64,000 bases of DNA, taken from NCBI RefSeq assembly GCF_040412425.1, contig NC_089781.1:52671227-52735226 (forward strand). Reading direction: 5' to 3'. Source of the DNA: Macrobrachium rosenbergii (Eukaryota > Arthropoda > Malacostraca > Decapoda > Palaemonidae). Below are positions 11,360 through 23,104 of the stretch, piece by piece (the first letter of the stretch is position 1; each line of letters begins with the position of its first letter). Made by a program: the position numbers and the translations under genes. The notes below the pieces were generated by a model. The model did not search any database, had not been told where the DNA came from, and worked only from the letters and a program-made list of their open reading frames with translations.

Positions 11360-12120
11360 TTACCATCCCAAGGAACTCAACGCCTTGATGGAGGTGGTTG
11401 ATTGGAATTGTATCTGCCACTTTCGACAATTAAGAGGGCGGAACTTGAGTGTCGGGGACACAGGTATCGTTAGGTTTTCTGACTGTTGGAGGTTGGTCAG
11501 ATGACACTTTTCAAAAAGGGAGGGCGAGGCACGTTTTCTTGGAGGCGCTGGAGGACTGCTTTGATGTGCCTCTGGTGTTCGCCAGAGACCTGGAAAATAT
11601 GAGAATGTCAAATTTGAACATTTCAGAAGGCACTGAATTTTAGGTCCCCAGGATGCTGTCCATGAGCCGCTGGAAGGTGGCCCGGCGTTCCTCAGCCCGA
11701 AGGTGGAGAAGGCGAACACATAGGACCCAAGGGCCTGATGATGGCTGTCTTTGGTATGTCCTCTGGCGCAACAGGTACCTGGAAATAAGATTTAAGAAGG
11801 TCCAATTTAGTGAATATTTTGGCCCCGTGAAAGGAGGCCGTGAGGTCTTGCATATTGGGCAGAGGGTAGTGGTCGGGCGTATTGCAATGTTGAGCCGCCT
11901 ATATATATATAGGGTCTACATATATATCCGGTTTCTGCACCATGTGGAGGGGGGGCCCATGGACTGGATATTTCCTGCAGATGCCCATCTGTTCCATCTC
12001 CGCGAATGCTTTTTCGCCTCCTGAAGGCATGAGGGGAAGCCTGCGGAACTTAATATGTATATATATTTAGTCACTATATGGTGGTATATGCCGTGCTTGG
12101 CTGGGGCCCGGGGACTTATA
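11360..12120 (-). pseudogene. Gypsy relic reverse transcriptase
   Basis: Minus-strand reading gives AKHGIYHHIVT (about 12100-12065), then the connection to a Gypsy RT: EMEQMGICRKYPVHG-like sequence and FSTFGLRNAG near 11700-11670, the conserved YxxxPFGLxNAPxxFQ region. Downstream comes a YxxFLGMVN-like primer-grip segment near 11380. Frames shift several times and a (TA)n-rich stretch interrupts at 11900 and 12055. Non-functional. Confidence 0.68.
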
Positions 12121-12239
12121 CACATATGTTGGGCTTAAACACCTTAGGGAACCCTTTTAGGTGTGCATACTGGTGGGGCGGCGGCAGTCTGATGGTGGGT
12201 CTGGGTCCCTCCCGTTCATCGGAGAGACCGGCAGGAGTC

Positions 12240-12400
12240 TGTTATTCGAGGAGGCGAATTATGCGCCCCACGTCGATGATAGCAGGCAGAAGTGCGCGAA
12301 AATCGGCCCCCAGAAACAGTGGGGTTTTCTTTACTTTAATGATGAAGTCCCAGGAGTAACTCTGGCCAAGGATGGAGATCGACAGTTAGCCTGGTGCCGT
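12240..12400 (-). pseudogene. Gypsy relic protease C-terminal end
   Basis: The minus strand reads LSISILGQSYSWDFIIKV then KTPLFLGADF. This matches the retropepsin C-terminal LLGxDFL motif seen in the 34-37 kb Gypsy copy (FPLLGMDFLGHHGLLVDV). The DTG active site would lie upstream at about 12450-12500 but is not readable. Confidence 0.55.
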
Positions 12401-12539
12401 AGGAGAGGATGGGGTTCACGTTTGCGGACAGTTCAGGAAGTCTGTTTGGGTCTGGTGTCTGGTTGCGGTCCTCTTCTGGATGCTGGGATTAGGACTTAAA
12501 GGCTCCTGTTCTTCGACCAGCATCATCCTGCCGAACCCC

Positions 12540-13330
12540 GGTTTTCTGGTTAAATCCTACTGTTTTTGAGGCCCTTTCAGTTCGGCCCATTGGCGGATTT
12601 TATCTGTAAGGCCTCCCCTCAACAGTTGATTGGGAATTGGGCATCAGCAGGGCGGCTGGGCAGTTTCAACTGCCCCCTTTCCGAACCACTTTGTAGCGAC
12701 AGAAGCCCGGGACCTCCAAAGCTGCTGTGGTTCAACGCCTGTTGGCGATGGCGTTGACGGGCTGCTCACGTCCTCTTCAGGCTTTTAAATGTTGATCATA
12801 AATATATAAAATTTCTCAGAAGCCTTGATGTTTCTTGAGGTGTTGTCTGCCTCTATGAGGTCCTCGACAGGCATGGTGTGATGAGATAAAACATCTGTTA
12901 CTTCCGGGAGGAGTTGGCGAAGGAAGATTTTTGCCAAAATATCTCTTGCTCGCTTGTTTCAAAAACACATAAAAGACTGGTATTGAAAAAGATCAGACCA
13001 TTAGGCGTCTCTTGGATTGAGGTCTTGGCGTGGATTAACAAAAATCTGAAATGGCGCCCTGATTGGGATGGGAGTGAGGGTGTTGAGGAAAACTTTTTGT
13101 GGTGCTGTAGAGGGTGTGTGTTTGATTGCAGATGATCTTTGGAGGAGGTGAAAGACTCCTTGAGCACTGTGTCTGATTGGAGAGATTTGAATGAGGTCCG
13201 CGATCTCTTTGTCCACCCCAGCGCAGCCATTTCGATGGGTTCCCCCTCCGTAATTGTAGGCAGGGTTATAGATATGGCTGGAATGTTTGCTTCTGCGAGG
13301 TGCTGAGTGTCCTGAGTCAGCTAAATGGTG
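12540..13330 (-). pseudogene. Gypsy relic gag
   Basis: Minus-strand pieces include FAKIFLRQLLPEVTDVL near 12930-12880 and SHHTMPVEDLIEADNTS near 12880-12830. These are typical of the capsid C-terminal region in this Gypsy group (FLxRLPxxVRxxLxxxxxxxLExLAxxAD). A linker rich in S, P and T follows. Zinc-knuckle cysteines are not clearly visible. Several stops and frameshifts. Confidence 0.55.
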
Positions 13331-13660
13331 ATGCCACAGTTTCCAGGTTTTACGATCGGTTTTATGGCCCTGGGCTGTGATGGGAGGTGGTCACTGTTTT
13401 GAGTTTGTGCGGGGTCCGCGGCGGTTTGCATGAAGGAGGGGATATCTAGTCTCTCGATGCTTTAACCTTACCAAGGCTTAATTGTTGTTCTCTCTCACTT
13501 TCTCTCTCTTTATTTGTTCTCTCTCTATCTCTCTGGTTCTATTCTCTCAGAGTTCTCGCTCAAACGCTTTCTCTCTCGTGTCTCTCTCTATCTATTCTCG
13601 TTTTGGAGCTTTCCCCTATCCAAGACTTTTCCTGTATCAGTCCATCTAATGGCTCGGGAT
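13331..13660 (-). repeat. Gypsy relic leader with CT-rich repeat
   Basis: The stretch TTACGATCGGTTTTATGGCC, then ACCAAGGCTTAATTGTTG and a (CTCT)n-rich tract, recurs at 22715-22945 beside a second relic gag end. In element orientation this lies upstream of gag, so it is probably the 5' leader or the LTR edge. The long CT tract reads as GA-rich RNA. Confidence 0.55.
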
Positions 13661-14224
13661 ACTATCTCACCACTGCCCTCAGTGTGACAAAAAAACGATA
13701 GGTTTAAATGGATAATTGCTAAATTACACATAAAACAAAGCATTTATATGACTGCCCACATTGTAAACACTCTCAAAAACATTGAACAATTGACTGTCAA
13801 TGCCTAAGGTTAAAAATCAATCAATAATATATTGTGAAAATTCATAATTACAATGAACAAATCATTTAAAAAGAATATTATACATACAATGAATTATCAC
13901 ATTGTAAAATGTTAACTGAAAATGTAAATACATAATGAAATCAATAAATACCATAAAGTGGCAAAAATGATTAAAAGAACATTATTCTTCTTCCGTTTTG
14001 GCCCTTTTTATTTCTTTTATAATCTTCTCAACATTTGAAATCACTCACACGTTTGACTAAAATTGCAAACACTATCAATTACAAGTAATATTATACATTG
14101 AACAGAGACAAAATTGGTGAAACCCTTTCTTTGTAGTAGAAAAACTCATCTACCTATGGTAACTTATTCAGTTGTTTTAATTCTAACTGAGACAAGTGAA
14201 ACTCTTTAATATTCTTAGAATAGT
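13661..14224. other. AT-rich non-coding stretch
   Basis: No open frame or motif recognised. By position it should hold the 3' end, including any 3' LTR, of the envelope-bearing Gypsy to its right, but I find no match to 20.9-22.4 kb, so the LTR is lost, diverged or elsewhere. Confidence 0.5.
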
Positions 14225-15400
14225 TCATGTATGGGACATATTTCTTGTAATAAAGTTCAGTGAAAACATGAGGTTCATACTGTACAACTGGTTTGGTATT
14301 ACTAACTTGCAAGTCTTATCAAAAGCATGAACTTTATTGAAATTAATCACTGTACTTAGATTATGGCAGTTGATTATGGCCGTTACAGTATCTAGCGAAA
14401 ACACAAAAATTGACTCTTCTACTGAGATGGAAACAAAACTGTTTGGATAAATTGGTACATAATACATTTTCTTGATTTTTTTTCAATTATTTCTTGAACA
14501 CAAGGATAGGCATTAGTAGTTTCGTAAAGATTATCAAGGTGGCAAATGTATTACCTTTCCTTTAAAATTATGCAATCTTTTAATTGAACATCAGTAATAA
14601 ATGACATCATTAATCCATGTTCCTCTAATGCAAAATGGATGTTGTTGACATTCGAAATGATTACATTTTCCTTTATCAACATGGGGAAAGGGTATATGGA
14701 CATCAGTATATCTGCATCTTTTTGATTAAATGGTAACACTAAAATAATCTTATCTTTTACCACCTTGCTGGTTGTCAAATTATAGTAGGTTATATTAATT
14801 ATATCTTCTACTTCTTTAGGAGTGATTAAGGTTGGGCTTAACATTCCCTTATAAGCCAACAAGATTGCGTTTAACATGTCTCTATTTTCTTGCAAGATCA
14901 ATTTATTTTCCATTATAAAGTTATTAAAAAAATGTTGATTTTCTAACATATTTAGTTCTTTTGTTACATTTTTACTGACTTTATTAATGAATACCTTTAA
15001 CTTTTCTATCTCTTGGGCATTTAAGTTTTGAGAAGTTATCACTTTATTTAACATTGTTCCAGCTTATCAATTCGGGCCTTTTCTTTATCTACATTAGATT
15101 CAGTTGCGACTCCAAATAGTTGATTTAGTGCTGTTCCTTTAAAAGGTAAGAGGGATCATTTGGATCTTGTATTTAAGACAATCCCTATGTCATTATCTAA
15201 TCTTTTCAACAGTGGTAAGGCACTGTTATTATCACTCTTCTGTATTATGGATTTTAGTTCTTTTTGAACATCTTTCAAAGTCATTTCATTGATAAGCATT
15301 GAGGAAACATCAATACCTACAATTCCTAAATCCTTTATTAATTTCACAGATCCCCTTTTCTCTAGTAGTGCACCCTTTCGGATGACACGAAAAGTAGGAT
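14225..15400 (-). pseudogene. Envelope-like glycoprotein remnant (errantivirus/F-protein type)
   Basis: It lies directly downstream of integrase, where errantiviruses carry env. Near 15360-15345 a basic EKR-G site resembles a furin-type cleavage site followed by a fusion-peptide-like segment with a DLG motif. Then comes a long helical, Asn/Lys/Leu-rich coiled-coil-like stretch (15300-14900), and a block with ILVLPF and SIYPFPML (about 14745-14690), the pattern of the conserved C-terminal ectodomain in F-like Env proteins. Breaks are present at about 15060-15150, 14550 and 14470. The assignment rests on position and pattern, not on a search. In life it would mediate membrane fusion; here it is broken. 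Confidence 0.62.
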
Positions 15401-15619
15401 TATGCTTATCAAGATGAGCCGCATGTTTGTATCTGTAAGAATAAGCCTTATCAGATATTCTATATACATGAGGTATTTTAATTTCTACAAATACATTTTA
15501 CACATGATATTTCAGTTCAGCACTTTACATAAATTTACCCTTTTCTTAACTCATATCTTTTGTTTATTTGTTCTTCCTTATTTTCCTTCAATACTTCTTC
15601 TAACTTTTTAGTGGACCAA

Positions 15620-16640
15620 ACGTCTGCTTTTATTATCTTCACATGATTCCAATGAACTATCTTTTCTTTTAGATCATTGTCATTAATAATTGTAAGCTTA
15701 TTTAATTTTAACACTTCTAATACTCAATAAGGACCATGAAATTTAGGAGAAACCCTTACATTAGGACCTTCTGGAATATGATTCTGAATATATACCTGAG
15801 CATCTACTATAATGTCTGGTTTAGTCGTATTTTTGTCATAGTACCTTGCGTGAATTTGATGATACTCATTAAGTCTAGTCCTCGTCTGTTTGATCGTTTC
15901 ATAAGTACATCAAGTTTTCCATGCAATATAGTCATCATAATTATACGTATGTCGGGGTGGTGTTGCATCATATAGTAAGGTATTAGGTAGTCCCTTTTGA
16001 TACCCATATAATAAGTAGTGCGGTGATTCTCCTACTGTCTCATTTACAGTATTGTTTATAGTAAACTGAACGTCTTCCAAAGCTAAATCCTAGTCTTCTG
16101 TATTAGGTTTAACTAAAGTTTTCAGGATATCCTTTATTTTACGATTTGTTCTTTCTACTGCTCCATTTGAACTTAGTTTATATGCTGTTATTTGACATTT
16201 ATTTATCTCGTAAATTCACATAATTTTCTTAAAACTTCACTAGAAAATTCAGCTGCGTTATCAGAAAGAAGAACTTGTGGGGATGAATGTCTCGTAATAA
16301 TTCTAGATTTAAGAGCTTCTGCTACTGTAATTGCATCTCTATTTTTACTTGTACAACTTACATATTATCTGTTAGATAGATAGTCTAGAAATTATCTATT
16401 TGTTTATTCCCTCTAACAGTGGTCGGGAATGGACCTAAAAAGTCCATTGACACGCACTGGAATGGGTTAAGTTCTGATGGATATTTTTCAAGTGGAACCT
16501 TTGCATTTACGTTATCCTTATTTCTATTGCAAACTACACAATTTTGTACAAAGTTCTTGGCAATTTCACTACAGTGTGGCCAAAAATGATTCTACTTGTC
16601 TTTTTAATTCCTGGATGTCCTACTAACTTATATGAGTGGG
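15620..16640 (-). pseudogene. Integrase catalytic core and C-terminal region of env-bearing Gypsy
   Basis: The zinc-binding start lies in the preceding frame (HSYKLVGHPGIKKTSRI, about 16655-16600). On the minus strand, VSMDFLGPFPTT near 16460-16425 carries the first catalytic aspartate. A SDNAAEFSSEVLRK stretch near 16265-16215 carries the second. The downstream glutamate region is scrambled by stops. A later segment (about 16007-15807, with HHPDIRII) corresponds to the integrase C-terminal part. Integrase inserts the element cDNA; this one is interrupted by several stops. Confidence 0.72.
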
Positions 16641-17034
16641 TTAGTTCTAAAACTTCTCTGATTAGTGTTTTTGGGATGTATAGACGAGAATAACCATTCT
16701 TTTCTGTTGGTCTTTTATACAATAACCCATTGATTAATACAAAATCAGGTTTTGAAGATTCATCTGTCAATAACTGTCCTATTATCTGTATGATTTCTGT
16801 ATCATTTCCTTGTTGTATTTGAACTCTTTCTAAGTCTAAGTCTACTACTTGACAGCTAAAACAAAAGGTATTAGTGGTAATGCATTTCTCTGTTTCTTCT
16901 TGGGACCTGGATAATGCATCTGCTAGTGTAATAAATTTCCCTGGGATATATCTGAATTCTGGAGCAAAATCTAACAAACTAATGAACCATCTATTGAACT
17001 TCATGTTATTTGTAAAAGTTCTCTTCTTAAACAA
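16534..17034 (-). pseudogene. RNase H end and integrase HHCC region of env-bearing Gypsy
   Basis: An open stretch of 166 codons. It begins in the RNase H tail (NRWFISLLDFAPEFRYIPGK, then ADALSRS, the conserved end of Gypsy RNase H). A linker follows, then LINGLLYKRP, LYIPKTLIREVL and HSYKLVGHPGIKKT, the first half of the integrase HHCC zinc domain. The cysteine pair is reached only after a frameshift near 16560 (VVCNRNK). In a working element this is one continuous pol polyprotein. Confidence 0.82.
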
Positions 17035-17154
17035 ATCACAAATGGGTTTGTGATCAGTAAGTACATTGACTTTATGCCCTAGAAGTATGTGCCTAAATTT
17101 CTTTAATCCCCAGTATAATGCTAAACATTCCCTTTCTATTGTGCTGTAATTTCT

Positions 17155-17577
17155 CTATGTTGCATTTAAGACTCTACTGGCATAATATACTGCCCTCATT
17201 CTAGTTTTGTCCTTTTGTAGCAATACAGCTCCTAGCCCTGTACTTGCGGCATCACAGGCTAAATAGAAGTCTTTGAGGAAATCTGGGTAGACTGATACAG
17301 GATTCCTTGTCATTTTACTCTTTAGTGTTTGGAAGGCTGTCTCTTGCTCTTTATTCCATTCATATTTGACATCCTTCTTTGTTAATTCTGTTAATGGTTT
17401 GGCTGTTGTAGCAAAACCCTTAATGAAAGGTCTATAGTAACCTACCATTCCTAGGAATCGTCTCAATGCTTTTAAATTTTTAGGAGCTGGATATTCAACT
17501 ATTGCCTTTATCTTGCCTGCTTGCATTCGCAGTCCATCTTCACTAATTACCTGACCTAAATATTCCAAAGATTTCAT
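17155..17577 (-). pseudogene. RT thumb and RNase H start of env-bearing Gypsy
   Basis: It reads EYLGQVISEDGLRM, then RRFLGMVGYYRPFIKGFA (the conserved FLGxxxYYRxFI motif of the Gypsy RT connection), KPLTELTKKD, and then RNase H with ACDAASTGLGAVL carrying the first catalytic aspartate. It ends at ASRVLNAT, where the next part (the NYSTxEKE region) is interrupted at about 17150. Frame and motifs are otherwise well kept, suggesting a moderately old insertion. Confidence 0.85.
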
Positions 17578-17636
17578 TAAGAACTGACATTTCTTTAATT
17601 TGATTTTTAGTCCTGCTATTCTTAATCTTTCTAGGA

Positions 17637-18340
17637 CTATTCTAAAGTTTTGAGGTGACTTTCTAAATCTTTATTAAAAATGATAACTTCATCTAGGTGA
17701 ACTGCAACATTTTCCAGATCTCCTAGAATTTGTAACATTAATCTAACAAAAGTTAAAGGAACCGAAGTGAGTTCAAATGGCATGACTTCAAATTGTAAGT
17801 GTTCTTTGTGTGCTGAAGGCTGTGTATGGTTTCGACTCTTCGTCTCAAGGTACTTGCCAATATCCACTCAGCAAATCTAAGGATGAAAATATTATTCCAC
17901 CTCCTAATTGAGCTAACATATCTAGAATTACTGGCATTGGGATTCTATCTGGGATGGTGTTGGAATTTAACTTTCTATAATCTATCACAAGTCTCCAATT
18001 CCATCTTTCTTTGGAAAAGTAGCAATGGAAAATTATATGGAGATTTGGGAAGGAATGACTACCCCATCTTTCTTCATTTCTTCTATCAAATTATCATCTA
18101 TGAGTCCATGGCTTATTGGTAACCTGTAATTAGGAATAAAAAATGGTTTTATTCCATCATCTAACAAAATTCTATGTTGTAGGACATTTGTTCTGCCTAA
18201 TTTATCTCCTTCTATAGCTATTACATCTCTGTATTTTTCTAATACATGAATTAATTTATTTTTGTTTTCTGGGAAATCTGTTTTATTCATCTCTTTGCTT
18301 AATTCAGACTTTTGACCAGTTACAGAGAAAAATACTTTTT
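17637..18340 (-). pseudogene. Reverse transcriptase core of env-bearing Gypsy
   Basis: Minus-strand pieces: LEKYRDVIAIEGDKLGRTN and HRILLDDGIKPFFIPNYRLP (18240-18110), the usual N-terminal RT approach. A broken PKKDG segment follows near 18020. Then comes FEVMPFELTSVPLTFVRLM (about 17790-17735), the FxxxPFGLxxAPxxFxxxM region with G changed to E. The catalytic site reads VHLDEVIIF where Y-x-D-D is expected, so the second aspartate is replaced by glutamate. With this change and several stops the enzyme cannot be functional. Confidence 0.8.
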
Positions 18341-18349
18341 CTTCTAGTG

Positions 18350-19214
18350 TTAGTAAAGGGTTGTTAATAGGTATTCCTTTGCAAAGACAATGCCTGCATA
18401 TAGTGTTAGTTTGTTATCTGAGTAGTTTTGGACATAAACTTCACAAGTATTACCCTTCAGGTGGACCAGTGAATCATCCATTCTGACAAAATCTGGCAAT
18501 TCTTCATTTAATAACAGAACATCTTTAACTTCTATTTCTTCTTTTCCCCTTAAATGTATTTTTGTTAAACTCTTTGGATGCAAAGTTACTTGTCTATTAA
18601 GTATGAACTGTACTTTATTATCATCAGCAGTGCTTACGCAACATATCTCTTCATCTTCTATATCTGCAAAGTAACAATGTTCAGTACATTCACTAGTTTC
18701 CTCAGTTACTACTATTACATTATTTACATCAAATTTATTTATTTTATTTAATAACAATACTTCATTTAGTAATTTCCCTTCATTATTACAACTTATTACT
18801 ACATTGCTATAGCTATCAGTATTTGTCTGTATATTTATTAGTATAGGCGCCTTGTTTTTCGTTATATTCAGAATCTCGGTGATCCCCATTATTTGTATCT
18901 GGGTCGTTTCTTTCTTCGGAGGACAAAGTTTCTTGATGTGCACATCTTCTTGATTCTCTACTCTGCAATTGTGGGAATTCCTCTTTTCTATCTTTTTCTA
19001 TTTTATCTTGATAGTTCTCTTTATGGTAATTTCCTTGATGTATGTCTTTCTCGCTTGCCGAAGCCGTCTCAGACAAATTGATTAGATGTGGGTGAAACTT
19101 TTCCTCCTCAAGCGTAAAGCATACGCTCCTTTGATTATCCTGTTTCAGGCTAATCCTTCCTTCTCTGCAGTCCAGGATGATTCCATATCTCTTCATTAGG
19201 TTAAATGAGAACAA
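18350..19214 (-). pseudogene. Pol region between protease and RT of env-bearing Gypsy
   Basis: Two overlapping frames (19214-18816 and 18943-18350) together span the region after the protease. The second is rich in acidic residues and beta-type sequence (SLTKIHLRGKEEIEVKD) and reads like the segment found upstream of RT in many errantivirus-like pol proteins. I recognise no catalytic motif. The overlap indicates a frameshift near 18820-18940. Confidence 0.55.
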
Positions 19215-19246
19215 TACTTGTGCGGGGGAAAATCTGTCTTCTAGAA

Positions 19247-19450
19247 CTAGAAAACTTTCAACATTTGTGACGAAATGTCTATTTCTAAGTTCACATTTCC
19301 TAAACTTTTAATCTGTTTACCCGCTACTCCTTTTATCATTCTGCTTTGACCCTGAATTAGCGTTTCTTTAACGCCTAAGTATTTGGTTAAAGTGTGTTTA
19401 TCTATTATGTTTACAGTACTACCTGAATCCATGAGTAGCCTACTGTACAT
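19247..19450 (-). pseudogene. Retropepsin of env-bearing Gypsy
   Basis: The stretch RLLMDSGSTVNIID carries a D-S-G active site (variant of D-T-G), followed by IKGVAGK, a flap-like segment, and SLGNVNLEIDI. Retropepsins cut the Gag-Pol polyprotein as dimers. The distal hydrophobic-hydrophobic-G motif is not reached before the frame closes at 19247. It begins about 300 bases after the zinc knuckles, as expected. Confidence 0.78.
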
Positions 19451-19759
19451 ATCTTTCCATTTATGGGAACTTTAATGATAGGTAAATCCTTTCTTGTTAT
19501 TTCTTCTTCTCTCATGGAAAATATTACTTCTTTACTCTGCAAATAGGAAAATGTGGATGAACCTTCACTTCCCCTTTTTGCTAATTCTTCTGTTTTTATA
19601 TTATCTTCTTGAAGGGACTTTCTTGCTGTCTTATGTGTAGGGATAAATTGTCATTGACTTAAAGCCTTAATTGAGGTTGGGCGATTGCTGCTTAATTCAA
19701 TTACTTCTATACTGCTTTCCTTGAACCAGCAATTTCTGGTTAATGTCCTACCTTCTTGC

Positions 19760-20760
19760 AAATCGTGCAGTTCCTAGGCCTTCTGCACTCATTTGTAGAA
19801 TGATTGGTATACCCGCAGTTTTCACAGGCTGTCTTTGGTCTCGCTCCTTGAGCGGAATAGTTCACTTGGGTTGAATTATTTGTGTTTGAGTGTTGACTAT
19901 ATTTATAAGGTTTGGGAGGACCACCCTTTGTTTGATTCTGTCTTCCTTTCTGGTTTGGATTCCATCTTCTTTTAGTATTTTGGGCATATTTTCCTTGAAA
20001 GGTAGTTGGTCTATTCCCTACTTGTCTGGAATTATCATAGATCTTATTATTAATTCTAAAGGTAGGATTATTATTTCTGCCTTTCCTTTCATTTTGTGTT
20101 TGTTATTCCTACAAATTCTTTGGAGAGATTTATCTCTTTCTTTTGTATTTCTTCTCTCATGGTTTTCAATGCTTGAAGGCTGTCTTTCTTTGGATCAATT
20201 TTTATTTTCCTGAAAGCCTTCTTTTCATCTTCTCCAAGGGCATTATATATTGTTCCTAATGACAAGTAATTCAAAACATGTCTTAGATCAACTAAATTAT
20301 TGTCATTATCACCAAACTGTGTCTTATCTCCTATGGTGATGCCTGTTTTCTTCAAGTCTTCTGTTATTTTATCTATTGCATTCTCAGCACTTGCATACAG
20401 ATTAGCTATTGTTTCATATTGCGGGTTAAGGAATCTGGTTTTGTTATATAAACTGTCAGTCTTATTTACTGGTTCCCAGGGTGATAAACAAATTTCTTTG
20501 AATTCCGCATAGTTATTAAGTTTGCTAAAACTCGTGGAATTCAGAGTTTTGTGGGCGTCACCATGTTCTGAACTTGCAAGAATCAAGGCTTCATTTATTT
20601 TAGCTCTTTCATCTGTTATTCCCGCTGAAGATATGCGACTATCTGTATCTGAGAGCCAATGATTTACTGTATAAGATTTGAGTCAACTTTCGTCAGGATT
20701 TGAATCATCCACTTGCCCACAGAAGCGTGTGGCTGTTGTTATTACAACTACTTGATTCAT
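19760..20760 (-). pseudogene. Gag of env-bearing Gypsy, with two CCHC zinc knuckles
   Basis: The first ATG is at 20760 (MNQVVVITT). An in-frame TGA lies at 20685-20683. The frame 20586-20089 is otherwise open and reads like a capsid domain (NLYASAENAIDKITEDLKK; LRHVLNYLSLGTIYNAL; SLQALKTMREEIQKKEINLS). After a frame break, near 19840-19775, CENCGYTNHSTNEC then CTICKKVGH form one complete and one partial C-x2-C-x4-H-x4-C knuckle, the RNA-binding nucleocapsid part. The start is uncertain: the frame stays open upstream through an Asn-rich tract. Confidence 0.75.
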
Positions 20761-20940
20761 ATTGCGATATTGTATGGTGCGAGTATTATTAGTATTGTTA
20801 CTATTATTATTACTGTTAGTATTATTAGAATTATTAACACTATTTTGGTTCTGGTTAGTTGTGTTATTATTGTTAGTATTTCTTTGCAGTAAAGTTGAGT
20901 GGGAAACTAGTCTTGGAATTCGGCTACGTCCGAATGTCGA
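20761..20940 (-). other. Open Asn-rich extension upstream of gag ATG
   Basis: In the same frame as gag, sequence upstream of the ATG at 20760 encodes a tract dominated by N with T, S and Q (for example NNSNNTNSNNNSNNTNN) and stays open back to a TGA near 20945. No other ATG is present in it. Either translation starts upstream at a non-ATG codon, or a start codon has been lost, or the tract is an expanded AAT/AAC repeat that happens to be in frame. Confidence 0.5.
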
Positions 20941-20944
20941 GGGT

Positions 20945-21940
20945 CATAAATTGTATGGTGAATGGCTTTTTGCAATAAAATTATTCAAACTAAGTACACC
21001 ATATCATGTATACATATAAAAAAATGTTACTCTATGCACACAGTACCATTAAATAAAAGAAACTGTCAAAACATAACAGTAAAAAAATTAAATTCTTAAA
21101 TTGATTTCAAGTGCATGAGTAAAATAATCCTTCAAAAGTAATCATTCAAAACACACACACACACACACACACAAAAATCTTATATGAAATTGGGCATCAT
21201 GTCATCAAGAAAAGAAAATATCCATCACAGTGAGCACACAGATTTACATATAATCGCTCAAATTATTCATCACCATCCAAGTGAGAAAAATAAGAATTCC
21301 CTTTCTAAATTATTTACTAAACAAATAATTATCATAGAGAGAGTAATAATTGTAATTACGCTTACTAAAAAAATAATTCACTATAGAGAGTTTCATTAAT
21401 TTTCAATTTGATAAAGAGAGGTTAAATAATCTTTAATCTATTATAAATTTAAAAATTCTTCACTTCCTTACACATTTAAAGAGAGAGAACAGTAAATCTC
21501 ACTTTCTCAATAACTTACAGGTTGTTGTTATTACAGAATTCTTTCGTAGTCGATAAGTTCTTCTGTTGTTGTCGCCTTCGGAGCTTGTTGAAATACACTC
21601 TGTGTTGTATCTGTTACGCCCGTGATAATAGTTTGTTAAACACACTCGCTGCCAGTTGTTGCTCGACAATGTGCTGGCTCACTGTTTTTTTGTGGTTAAT
21701 TTCGCTGTGTTTTGCTTCTCCGTTGTGCACTATTACAGTTTTATGTTCACTTCTGTTTGATGCTTTATTGCAGGATGTAATTTCTTCATATAAGTTTTGC
21801 TTACCGACATAAAATCTAAGTTAGTTTTGTAGATTTTCGTTTCACTGTAACTTACGTAATTGCACTGATATTTCTGTTAATGTCTGTTTGTTTTGTCTCG
21901 CCTTTTGGATCCTATATCACTGCCACCAAATTTATGTTGT
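20945..21940. other. Leader region of env-bearing Gypsy, no gene
   Basis: AT-rich sequence with a (CA)n tract at about 21152-21173 and several GAGAGAG motifs. No coding motif. By position it is the untranslated leader between a presumed primer-binding site near 21940 and gag. Confidence 0.45.
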
Positions 21941-21945
21941 ACACA
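21925..21945 (-). promoter_or_regulatory. Possible primer-binding site of env-bearing Gypsy
   Basis: On the minus strand, AAATTTGGTGGCAGTGATAT follows a T-rich stretch. TGGTGGCAG resembles primer-binding sites of Gypsy elements primed by a tRNA 3' end. If correct, the 5' LTR would lie to the right, within about 21945-22430, and nothing similar is seen at the left end. Weak evidence. Confidence 0.3.
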
Positions 21946-22439
21946 AGTTTATTTTCATAACTTGTGTAACATATTATTGTTCCCTTCTTACCTGCGTCTT
22001 TCTTCTAGGTCGGCGAAGTATTCGTCCACAGCTTCTCCTCCCGTAGTCAGCAGCTTACGAGTTTATTATCTAGAAGGGATATATATGAAATGTAATTATA
22101 TCTCTCAGAAAGGCATAATGGAGACGGAATGGGTAGCTTCTTACTTTAATGATGAAAGTTAATTACATACACAAGTACAATTACGGTTACAGTTTACTAT
22201 CTTGAAAACCACTCTTGCTAGTCGAAGTTCAGTTTATGTCTGGTTAAGTAGTCCGCGGTCAGGGTATGGTTAAGTAGCCCGCGGTCAGAGTCTGGTTGGG
22301 ACCACGGAAGCTATGGGGAAGTGCTGCGTCTTCTCGTATTGGTGACTATCGACTCTAATGATTCTTCTCTGGCTTCGTTCTGCTCTGGAACCCCTGGTTC
22401 TTCTTGCTATCTTCCATCTCCTCCCTTGAAATTACCTCA

Positions 22440-23104
<665 letters not shown>

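Larger units (their letters stand above)
11050..13660 (-). mobile_element. Decayed Ty3/Gypsy element (relic of the 33.6-37.9 kb group)
   Basis: Read on the minus strand the order is leader, gag, protease, RT, the standard Gypsy order. It parallels the better copy at 33.6-37.9 kb: STFGLRNAG in RT, the LGADF protease end, and nucleotide matches such as CACCATGTGGAG. No LTR is recognisable and the RNase H/integrase end is lost or unreadable below 11050. Confidence 0.75.
14225..21960 (-). mobile_element. Envelope-bearing Ty3/Gypsy element (errantivirus-like), broken
   Basis: Minus-strand order is leader, gag (20760 down), zinc knuckles (about 19840), protease (19450), RT (about 18300-17640), RNase H (17577-17035), integrase (17030-15620) and an envelope-like gene (about 15400-14225). 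The order PR-RT-RNH-INT with a third gene downstream of INT is that of Gypsy errantiviruses. No pair of LTRs could be matched. All domains contain frameshifts or stops and the RT active site is altered, so the copy is inactive. Confidence 0.8.

Noticed and set aside
13661..14224. 3' LTR of the envelope-bearing Gypsy
   Set aside because: Expected here by position, but I could not match it to any sequence on the 5' side of the element.
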